Source: Pirellulaceae bacterium (GTDB taxonomy: Bacteria > Planctomycetota > Planctomycetia > Pirellulales > Pirellulaceae). From it: a stretch of DNA of 64,000 nt. A program made the position numbers and the translations under genes. Positions 8,797 through 15,294 of the stretch are shown piece by piece. The notes beneath the pieces are model-generated. The model saw nothing but the letters and a program-made list of their open reading frames with translations. It was not told the origin of the DNA and did not search any database. Numbering within the stretch: position 1 is the stretch's first letter; every line of letters starts with the position of its first letter. Location: NCBI GenBank assembly GCA_023382975.1, contig JAHDXO010000002.1, positions 23,434 to 87,433 of the forward strand, given 5' to 3'.

Positions 8797-9450
8797 ATGG
8801 CACCAACGTTCGAGCAGCAGACGCTGGGGATCTTGGAAACCACGGGGCTCACCCCTGGGCTGGTTGCCCTGGACGTCATGGGCAAGACCGCCGAGATTCG
8901 CGTCCTGCAGGCCGAATTGAACGACTTCCTGGGCGTCTGCATCAAGATCCTGGGCCGCTTGGACGCGGTCCAGGCCGCGATCCAGGCTGGACGGGCCATC
9001 GCCGATCGGATGGGAGGCCGGCCGGTAGCGGATGTTATCCAGCGCCCCGAGGCGGTCGCTTGGCCGGCCATCGAGAGTCCCGCCGAGTTCAATCCTCTGA
9101 TCCAGCAAGACGTCGTATTCCATCCGGAGCATCACGCGGTCGCCAACCACGTTCGCAACCAGGAGCCCAGCATGAACCAGCAGGCGTTAGGATTCATTGA
9201 AACCCAGGGATTCACGGCCGTTTTCGAAGCCATTGACACGGCGTGCAAAGCGGCGAATGTCGAAGTCGTGGGCAAGGAGAAACTGGGCGGCGGATACGTG
9301 ACCGTCGTCATCCGCGGCGACGTGGCCGCCGTGAACGCGGCGGTCGCCGCAGGCAGCGCCAAAGTCGAAGGGCTCGGCACGCTGATCGCCGCCCACGTCA
9401 TCGCGCGTCCGAGCAGCACGGTGCTGAGCCTGCTGCCCAAACTCGGCTGA
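8797..9450 (+). CDS. Bacterial microcompartment shell protein with two BMC domains (BMC-T type)
   Basis: A 217-residue protein with two BMC folds in tandem. Domain 1 is at about residues 8-90 (TLGILETTGLTPGLVALDVM; GVCIKILGRLDAVQAAIQAG). Domain 2 is at 128-215 (ALGFIETQGFTAVFEAID; GGGYVTVVIRGDVAAVNAAV; HVIARP). Tandem BMC proteins form pseudohexameric trimers in the facets of protein shells around metabolic enzymes. No other shell gene or encapsulated enzyme is visible, so this is an orphan shell gene or a satellite of a locus elsewhere. Planctomycetes are known for a fucose/rhamnose microcompartment. The ATG at 8797 is chosen over 8758 because domain 1 begins soon after it. An internal start at 9172 is well placed to make domain 2 alone. 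Confidence 0.87.
   Translation: MAPTFEQQTLGILETTGLTPGLVALDVMGKTAEIRVLQAELNDFLGVCIKILGRLDAVQAAIQAGRAIADRMGGRPVADVIQRPEAVAWPAIESPAEFNPLIQQDVVFHPEHHAVANHVRNQEPSMNQQALGFIETQGFTAVFEAIDTACKAANVEVVGKEKLGGGYVTVVIRGDVAAVNAAVAAGSAKVEGLGTLIAAHVIARPSSTVLSLLPKLG
9161..9174 (+). promoter_or_regulatory. Internal ribosome binding site and ATG between the two BMC domains
   Basis: AGGAG at 9161-9165 sits 6 bases before an in-frame ATG at 9172, exactly in the linker between the two BMC domains. Initiation there would give a 92-residue protein with the length and layout of a standard single-domain BMC-H subunit. Use of this site is inferred. Confidence 0.5.
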
Positions 9451-9464
9451 TCCCGGAGTCAAGC

Positions 9465-10730
9465 ATGAAGACAACTCGCGGATTTTCGGACGCCGCTGCG
9501 ACGCGGCGCGGCTTCCTGGCGACGCTGGGAGCGATGGGTGTTGCAGCCAGTGTTCGCGGCGAGTCGGCGGGCGCCGTCGCTTCCGAGGAGCTGTCCCGGA
9601 TCGAGAGCGAACCGCTGCTGAACGTTTCTTTCGTCAAGCAACCGGTGCGGATCGCCTCGATCGAACTGCTGCGCAATGGCCGAGTCTACCTGCTGCGGAC
9701 TCGCTCGACCGACGGCGCCGAGGCGATTACGGTGCCTAATCCAGACCGTATGGCCGTGATGTATCCCTTGCTGCTGAAGCAGGTCGCGCCGTTCTTCATC
9801 GGGCGCGACGCCCGCGATCTGGAGCGACTGTTGTGGGACGTGTACCGCCACAGCAGCAACTACAAGTTGCAGGGGCTGGCGCTGTGGGTCTGCGTGGCCG
9901 CGGTCGAGATGTCACTGCTCGAGTTGATGGGCCAGGTCACTGGACGGCCGATGGCGGACTTTTTTGGCGGAACGTTGCGGCGCGACATTCCCGTCTACGT
10001 GGCCAGCGGCAATCGCGGCAATTCGCCCGAGGCCGAGGTGACGCATCTTCAGCGAATGGTTGCCGAGTCCGGCGCGCGGGCCTTAAAATTCCGGCTGGGC
10101 GGACGGATGAGCCGCAATGCCGATTCCCTGCCCGGCCGCTCGGAGGCATTGATCCCCTTGGTGCGCGACACGTTCGGCGATGACATGATGCTGTACGCGG
10201 ACGCCAACAGCAGCTACGACACCCGCGAAGCCATCCGCATCGGCCGGCTGATGGAAGAACATCGGTACGGGTACTTCGAGGAGCCGTGCGAGTTCGACGA
10301 CCTGTGGAGCACGAAGGAAGTCGCCGACTCGCTGGATATTCCCGTCGCAGGCGGCGAACAGGAATTCAGCATGCACCGTTGGCGTTGGATGATCGCCAAC
10401 CGCGGCGTCGACATCGTCCAACCCGATTTGCATTACGGCGGCGGCATGATCCGCGCGGCCAAGGTCGCCCGGATGGCCGCGGCGGCCGGGATGCAGGTCG
10501 TGCCGCACATGTCCGGCGGCGGTCTGGGCTACCTGGACGTGGTGCAATTCGCCTCGTTTACTCCGAACATTGGCCCATTCATGGAATTCAAGGGCAATAC
10601 GGATTTGCCGGTCTCTTGCGCGACGTCGTCGCTGAAGTGCGAAGACGGCACCGTTCGCTGCCCGACCGGCCCCGGCTTCGGCGTGACGATCGACGCCGGT
10701 TTTGCCAGCCGCGCTCAGCCGGTTTCGTGA
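9465..10730 (+). CDS. Tat-exported enolase-superfamily enzyme (mandelate racemase/muconate lactonizing group)
   Basis: A 421-residue protein starting with a Tat signal (TRRGFLATLG, twin Arg at 14-15). The metal-binding triad of the superfamily is visible: Asp246 in YADANSS, Glu272 in FEEPCE, and Glu298 in GGEQE. A catalytic His348 lies in PHMSGGG, and a K-x-R pair (K208, R210) takes the place of the K-x-K of mandelate racemase. Members of this group abstract an alpha-proton from acid sugars, acting as dehydratases or racemases; the substrate is unknown. It starts 14 bases after the BMC gene with GGAG upstream, so it is probably co-transcribed, though Tat export would place the enzyme outside any cytoplasmic shell. 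Confidence 0.85.
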   Translation: MKTTRGFSDAAATRRGFLATLGAMGVAASVRGESAGAVASEELSRIESEPLLNVSFVKQPVRIASIELLRNGRVYLLRTRSTDGAEAITVPNPDRMAVMYPLLLKQVAPFFIGRDARDLERLLWDVYRHSSNYKLQGLALWVCVAAVEMSLLELMGQVTGRPMADFFGGTLRRDIPVYVASGNRGNSPEAEVTHLQRMVAESGARALKFRLGGRMSRNADSLPGRSEALIPLVRDTFGDDMMLYADANSSYDTREAIRIGRLMEEHRYGYFEEPCEFDDLWSTKEVADSLDIPVAGGEQEFSMHRWRWMIANRGVDIVQPDLHYGGGMIRAAKVARMAAAAGMQVVPHMSGGGLGYLDVVQFASFTPNIGPFMEFKGNTDLPVSCATSSLKCEDGTVRCPTGPGFGVTIDAGFASRAQPVS

Positions 10731-10884
10731 GTTGTCGGAGCGTGCCATCGATCGTACACGGATCTCGTAGCGGATCCGCGCCCCCCTGTTCCTTCGCCGA
10801 CTGCAACCGGCTAAGCTAACCGTGTCGTTGCGGAGCACCCTGCGCAATCGCACGAAGCACCAACCACCAAAGGACCATCGCATC

Positions 10885-11583
10885 ATGAAATTCCGTTATC
10901 TGCCCGTCGCCGCGTGCTTGTTCGTTCTTGCGTCGATTGGAGCCACGCGGGCCATCGCCCAGCAGCAGAGTGTCAAGCCTGGAATCAACAAGAACTTCGA
11001 GAATCCGGATGTCGAGCGTTGGATCAAGAGCTTCGAGCGCGAGGGCCGGGACATCTATGATAAGCGGCATGAGATCGTGGCCGCTTGCGAGCTGAAGCCG
11101 GGCATGACGATTGCCGACGTCGGCGCCGGCACCGGGCTGTTCGTCGAGCTGTTCTCCCGAGCGGTCGGGGCGGACGGACGAGTGTACGCGGTGGACATTG
11201 CCGAGGAATTCGTTCAGTTGATTCGCAAACGCAGCGCCGAACAGGGACTCAAGAACGTCACCGGCATCGTGTGTTCGGCAGACGACGCCAAAGTACCCGA
11301 GAGCGCCGTCGACGTGGTCTTCCTCTGCGACGTCTACCATCATTTCGAGTTTCCCCAGAAGTCGCTGGCCACCCTTCACCGCGCGTTGAAGCCGGATGGA
11401 CGCATCGTGTTGATCGACTTCAAGCGAATCGAAGGGGAGAGCCCCGAGTGGACGTTGAACCATGTGCGGGCCGGCCAGGAGGTGTTCCGCAAGGAGATCG
11501 AAGAGGCTGGCTTCCGACTGATCGACGAGAAATCGCTGTCGGACGAGAAGTACCAGCTCCGCTTTCAGCGGGTGGATCGGTAG
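10885..11583 (+). CDS. Class I SAM-dependent methyltransferase with signal peptide
   Basis: A 232-residue protein. Residues 1-27 look like a Sec signal peptide (hydrophobic core LPVAACLFVLASIGA, then AIAQQQ). A Rossmann methyltransferase domain follows: motif I is ADVGAGTGLFVEL, then VYAVDIAEEF, VDVVFLCDVYHHFEFPQ and KPDGRIVLIDFKR. The fold binds S-adenosylmethionine, which is cytoplasmic in normal cells, so export is odd for this family unless the N-terminus is only a membrane anchor. The frame extends 21 codons upstream, but the ATG at 10885 places the signal peptide at the N-terminus and has AAAGGA upstream. The phosphoesterase gene follows after 7 bases. The acceptor is unknown. Confidence 0.85.
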   Translation: MKFRYLPVAACLFVLASIGATRAIAQQQSVKPGINKNFENPDVERWIKSFEREGRDIYDKRHEIVAACELKPGMTIADVGAGTGLFVELFSRAVGADGRVYAVDIAEEFVQLIRKRSAEQGLKNVTGIVCSADDAKVPESAVDVVFLCDVYHHFEFPQKSLATLHRALKPDGRIVLIDFKRIEGESPEWTLNHVRAGQEVFRKEIEEAGFRLIDEKSLSDEKYQLRFQRVDR

Positions 11584-11590
11584 GTTCGAC

Positions 11591-12244
11591 ATGAAGCTGC
11601 TGTGCATCACCGACCTGCATGGCGACCACGAAGTGCTGGATTACATCCTGGCCGATGCCGGCCGGGTGGATCTGGTGCTGCTGGGCGGCGACCTCACCAA
11701 CTTCGGCACGCCCAATGCGGCGGAATCCGTGGTGCGACAGGTCCAGCGAAGCGGTGTGGACGTTCTGGCCGTCGCTGGCAATTGCGACTCGGCGGCGATC
11801 GATGCGCGACTGGTCGAACTGGGCGTCTCGCTGTTCGGACGCGGCGTGGAACGCAACCAGATCGGTTTCCACGGCGTCTCGGCCATGCCCCCGTGGCATG
11901 GCTCGATGTATGAACTGACCGAGCAAGAGATCGCCGACGCCCTGGAACAGGGCGATTCGCAGTTGATGACGGCGGGGCCTCGCGTTCTGCTGACGCATAC
12001 ACCGCCGCGCGACACGCAACTGGACGTCACTCGCCACGGCCAGCACGTGGGCAGCGAGGCGGTGCGCCGCTTCATCGATCACCGCCAACCGTCGTTGGTC
12101 GTTTGCGGCCACATCCACGAGGCCCGCGGCATCGAAGGATTGGGAACCACCCAAGTCGTCAACTGCGGACCGGCCTATCGCGGCGACTACGCGCTGGTCG
12201 ACATCGATCCGGAAGTGCGGATCGAGCTGCGCAAGGCCGGCTGA
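11591..12244 (+). CDS. Calcineurin-like metallophosphoesterase
   Basis: A 217-residue cytoplasmic protein with all the metal-binding blocks of the metallophosphoesterase fold: ITDLHGD (residues 6-12), GGDLTN, AGNCDS, LLTHTPP and CGHIHEARG. These hold two metal ions and hydrolyse phosphoester bonds. The compact size resembles the predicted phosphoesterases of the YfcE/ICC-like group, whose substrates vary, so none is assigned. The gene begins 7 bases after the exported methyltransferase and may share its mRNA. It converges with fabF, with only 3 bases between the two stops. Confidence 0.9.
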   Translation: MKLLCITDLHGDHEVLDYILADAGRVDLVLLGGDLTNFGTPNAAESVVRQVQRSGVDVLAVAGNCDSAAIDARLVELGVSLFGRGVERNQIGFHGVSAMPPWHGSMYELTEQEIADALEQGDSQLMTAGPRVLLTHTPPRDTQLDVTRHGQHVGSEAVRRFIDHRQPSLVVCGHIHEARGIEGLGTTQVVNCGPAYRGDYALVDIDPEVRIELRKAG

Positions 12245-12247
12245 GCG

Positions 12248-13537
12248 TCAATCCCGGTAGCGGCCGACGCACAGGGTGACGTTTTGGCCGCCGAAGCCGA
12301 AGCTGTTGTTCAGCGCGATCTCACATTTGGCCGGACGCGCCTCGTTGGGCACATAATCCAAGTCGCAGTCCGGATCGGGATTCTCGTAGTTGATGGTCGG
12401 CGGCAGGATCTGGTCGCGGATCGCCAGCAGGCAGACGATCATTTCGGTGACTCCGGCCGCCGCGATCAGATGGCCCATCATGCTCTTGGTGCTGGACACG
12501 GGCACTTGCTTCGCCCGGTCGCCGAACACGACTTTGCACGCCACCGACTCGACGCGGTCGTTCACCGAAGTGCTTGTACCGTGGGCGTTGACGTAGTCGA
12601 CATCGTCGGGATCGCGTCCCGCGTCCTGCAACGACATCCGCATGCAACCGATCGCACCGCGACCCTCGGGGTGGATATCCGTGATGCGGTAAGCGTCGGC
12701 CGTTGAACCGTAGCCTAGAATTTCGCCGTAAATGTGTGCGCCGCGACGTTTGGCATGTTCGAGTTCTTCGAGCACGACCATGGCGGCGCCCTCGCCCAGG
12801 ACGAAGCCGTCGCGCAGCCGGTCGAAGGGTCGCGACGCCCGCTGCGGCTCGTCATTGCGCGTCGAAAGGGCCGTCAGGAGATTGAATCCCGTCACGCCGA
12901 AGGGATGGATCATGCTGTGCGTCCCGCCCGAAATCATCGCGTCCGCGTCGCCGCGGCGGATGATCTCCGTGGCTTCGCCCAGCGCCTGGCTGCTCGCGGC
13001 GCAGGCCGTCAAGCAATTCACGTTCGGGCCCTGGGCCCCAAACACGGCCGCGACGTGACCGGCCGGGACACTCGGCTCCTGCTCCAGTTCCGCCATCGGA
13101 CGCAGCGTGTCCAACCCGGTGCGGATAAACTTCGAGACGTTCAACGAGCCGGGTTCGAGGGCGGCGGTCATCATTCGGCTGAACGACAAGAAGTCCTGGT
13201 TGCCCTCGCCGGCACCCAAGTAGACGCCCAACCGGGTTGGGTCGAGGCCCGAGTCGAGAATGCCCGACGAACCGACCGCCTGCGAGGCGGCTCCGATCGC
13301 GAACTTGGTGTGCCGACCGCGCTCGGCCCAACGCTCGGGATCGTCGACGACTCGTGAAATATCCCAATCCTTGATCTCGGCCGAAATCCGCGTGGGAAAG
13401 CTGCTCGCATCGAAGATGGTTGTGTACCCCACCCCCGAACGGCCTTCCTTCAGGCCGTCCCACATCGTCTCGACGTCATGCCCCATCGGGTTAATGACAC
13501 CGATGCCTGTGATGACCACACGTCGTCTCATCGCCAT
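12248..13537 (-). CDS. Beta-ketoacyl-ACP synthase (FabF/KAS II type)
   Basis: A 429-residue condensing enzyme. The catalytic triad is complete: Cys179 in TACAASSQ, His319 in NAHGTSTS and His356 in MMGHLIAAAG, with the Lys of STKSMMGH before it. It starts with RRRVVITGIGVINPMG and ends in the Gly-rich NNSFGFGGQN block. It elongates acyl chains on a carrier protein. It is the last gene of a reverse-strand set with two dehydratases and a long carrier protein, which suggests a dedicated chain rather than housekeeping synthesis. Two ATGs are possible (13537 and 13531); the first fits the AAAGGTGAG ribosome site better. Confidence 0.9.
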   Translation of the reverse strand: MAMRRRVVITGIGVINPMGHDVETMWDGLKEGRSGVGYTTIFDASSFPTRISAEIKDWDISRVVDDPERWAERGRHTKFAIGAASQAVGSSGILDSGLDPTRLGVYLGAGEGNQDFLSFSRMMTAALEPGSLNVSKFIRTGLDTLRPMAELEQEPSVPAGHVAAVFGAQGPNVNCLTACAASSQALGEATEIIRRGDADAMISGGTHSMIHPFGVTGFNLLTALSTRNDEPQRASRPFDRLRDGFVLGEGAAMVVLEELEHAKRRGAHIYGEILGYGSTADAYRITDIHPEGRGAIGCMRMSLQDAGRDPDDVDYVNAHGTSTSVNDRVESVACKVVFGDRAKQVPVSSTKSMMGHLIAAAGVTEMIVCLLAIRDQILPPTINYENPDPDCDLDYVPNEARPAKCEIALNNSFGFGGQNVTLCVGRYRD

Positions 13538-13546
13538 TCTCACCTT

Positions 13547-14116
13547 TCACAACGGATCGGACTGCGGATCTTGGCTTGCGAACAACCGCTTTTCCGCTTC
13601 CAGCAAATGTGCGGGCACTTCGATCGGCTTGCCGTCCGGACGAATGCCCACCTCGAACAACCGGTACGACCGCAGAATACCAAGAAACGACGCGGGGTCA
13701 AACAACTGGACCCCCGCAAAACGTTCATCGAGGTGAGCGAAGACGATTTCGGCCTCGGCCATCAGTCCCGTTTCCCCGACCGTTTCCAGGTGCGCCGTGC
13801 AATGCACGATCGCTCCCTTGGGTTTCACGCCCTGGATGTCGGCGGTGTAAATCAACCGGTCGCCGGGCGTCGCATACTGGTGAAAAACCACCTTGCCCAG
13901 CTTGGCAAGGATCACCCGCTCGCGAAACCCGCGGTACTCTCCGACTAGAATCCCGGCCGTCTGGGCCATACCCTCGACAATCAACGAGCCCGGCATGATC
14001 GGCATCGACCAGGCGTAGTCCGGAATCTGCTCCTCGGCATAACTGACGTTCTTGACGGCGACCGCCCGACGGCCGCTTTCGAACTCCAGAAATCGATCGA
14101 TCCAGAACCAACGCAT
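13547..14116 (-). CDS. FabZ-like hot-dog dehydratase with catalytic His replaced by Tyr
   Basis: A 189-residue hot-dog-fold protein. Alignment to FabZ through MPIMPGSLIVEGMAQTAG is clear. Glu48, matching the FabZ active-site acid, is kept, but the position of the catalytic His (HFPG in the family) reads DYAWS, with Tyr34. The sister gene at 14651-15133 has His34 in the same column. About 40 extra residues at the C-terminus are not part of the usual FabZ. It may be a non-catalytic partner, an isomerase or a changed dehydratase. The ATG at 14116 is chosen because MRWFWIDRF aligns with the sister protein's MRFTLIDRI. It ends 9 bases before fabF and is probably co-transcribed. Confidence 0.82.
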   Translation of the reverse strand: MRWFWIDRFLEFESGRRAVAVKNVSYAEEQIPDYAWSMPIMPGSLIVEGMAQTAGILVGEYRGFRERVILAKLGKVVFHQYATPGDRLIYTADIQGVKPKGAIVHCTAHLETVGETGLMAEAEIVFAHLDERFAGVQLFDPASFLGILRSYRLFEVGIRPDGKPIEVPAHLLEAEKRLFASQDPQSDPL

Positions 14117-14205
14117 ACCAGTTTCGTACTTCCGGGACTTCAACAGGTCGACCGCGGGGCGAGCAAACCCAACGCGGTCGCGATTGTGAATCCGTCGCGG
14201 CGAGC

Positions 14206-14595
14206 TTATTCGGCGCCGACCTTGCTGCTGACGTAGCGGCACAGGTCTTCGACGGTCAGCATGTTGCCGAACTCCTGCACGGCCGGATTCTCCTTGAATC
14301 TGGAAAGATCCGCAAACGGCATCCGTTTCTCCAGCTCGACCAGGCCGGCCTCGGTCACCTTGCCGTCCTGAACATATTCGGCGCTAGTCAAAACGTCGTC
14401 CGGAAACAGTTCCGCTCGGGGAATCTCGATGCTGAACGCCTTTTCCAGGCGAAACACGATGTCCAAGAAGTCGATCGACTCGGCACCCAGGTCGCCCACC
14501 ATCGTGGCCTCGGGGGTCACTTCGTCGTCGTCCACGCCCAAGGCGTCGACCAGAGCGGTCCTGACTTTTTCGAACACTTCTTCTTTGGTTGGCAT
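14206..14595 (-). CDS. Long acyl carrier protein, AcpXL-like
   Basis: A 129-residue carrier protein, much longer than the ~78 residues of housekeeping AcpP. Ser40 in DLGAESIDFLDIVF is the 4'-phosphopantetheine site. The core is followed by FSIEIP, a charged insert of ~45 residues, and a last helix LTVEDLCRYVSSK. The DFLDIVF block and the VQDGKVT segment recall rhizobial AcpXL, which carries very-long-chain hydroxy acids for lipid A; this comparison is from memory. It lies between two FabZ-like genes and upstream of a ketosynthase. The ATG at 14595 has GGAG 7 bases upstream. Confidence 0.88.
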   Translation of the reverse strand: MPTKEEVFEKVRTALVDALGVDDDEVTPEATMVGDLGAESIDFLDIVFRLEKAFSIEIPRAELFPDDVLTSAEYVQDGKVTEAGLVELEKRMPFADLSRFKENPAVQEFGNMLTVEDLCRYVSSKVGAE

Positions 14596-14621
14596 GAATC
14601 TACTCCGTCTTGGTAAGGAAC

Positions 14622-14664
14622 AAAAAATCCACTCTCAAGCAGAAATCAATCTACCCAGAGTGAT
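14622..14664 (-). terminator. Possible intrinsic terminator or attenuator after the first dehydratase gene
   Basis: On the reverse strand ATCACTCT (14664-14657) can pair with AGAGT-GGAT (about 14635-14627) with one bulged G, followed directly by TTTTTT at 14627-14622. The 5' arm overlaps the last codons and stop of the upstream dehydratase. A leaky terminator here would set the ratio of that gene to the carrier protein downstream. An alternative hairpin, AGAAATCA with TGATTTCT, overlaps it. Confidence 0.4.
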
Positions 14665-15133
14665 TTCTGCGATACAGCATCTCCAAATGCTGTCGCATCT
14701 TCATTCGGGCGTGGTCATCCCACGCCGCTCGCTGGGGCAACCGATCGCTCGCATTGAAACGTTCTAGCACCAGTTTCCCACTAACGGCTGGTTCTCCCGC
14801 GACCACACCCTTTGCTTTCAGCGTGGCCAAGGAGTCATCCATCTTCAGCAACTCGGCATGAACCACCAGAGTTTCACCAGGTCGCACAAAATCGGCGTAC
14901 TTGACGTTTCTCGCTTCTTTCAGCAGGATGGTGGAGTGGTGAAAGTCTTCGGACAAAAATACCAGCATCGCACTGGCTTGATACATGGCTTCCAGCATCA
15001 GGACCCCCGGCATGACTGGAAAACGAGGGAAGTGATCTTGGAGATATTCCTCGGCCAGCGACAATACTTTTAACGCCGTGATGCTCTCGCCCGGTTTAAG
15101 ATCGGAGATTCGGTCGATCAAAGTGAACCGCAT
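14651..15133 (-). CDS. 3-hydroxyacyl-ACP dehydratase, FabZ type (catalytic His present)
   Basis: A 160-residue hot-dog protein with the complete FabZ active site: His34 in LQDHFPRFPVMPG and Glu48 in LMLEAMYQ. It dehydrates 3-hydroxyacyl chains on a carrier protein. It is the first gene of the reverse-strand set dehydratase, long carrier protein, Tyr-type dehydratase, ketosynthase. The set resembles the rhizobial acpXL-fabZXL-fabF cluster for very-long-chain fatty acids and could supply a special lipid of the outer membrane; that role is inferred. Its start at 15133 faces ptsI across 161 bases, which must hold promoters for both directions. Confidence 0.88.
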   Translation of the reverse strand: MRFTLIDRISDLKPGESITALKVLSLAEEYLQDHFPRFPVMPGVLMLEAMYQASAMLVFLSEDFHHSTILLKEARNVKYADFVRPGETLVVHAELLKMDDSLATLKAKGVVAGEPAVSGKLVLERFNASDRLPQRAAWDDHARMKMRQHLEMLYRRNHSG

Positions 15134-15294
15134 GGAATGTCTCGTTACATCCGGGCGATCGGGTATCCTGCATGCTTACATTTTGTAGGAAAGCGGACTA
15201 GTATACTTCCCGTAACCCCCCTACACAACTCAGATTTCAGCCATTGGGCCACGAATTGTCATGGCTCCAGTGGCGCCAGACAGGACGGTGAGCC

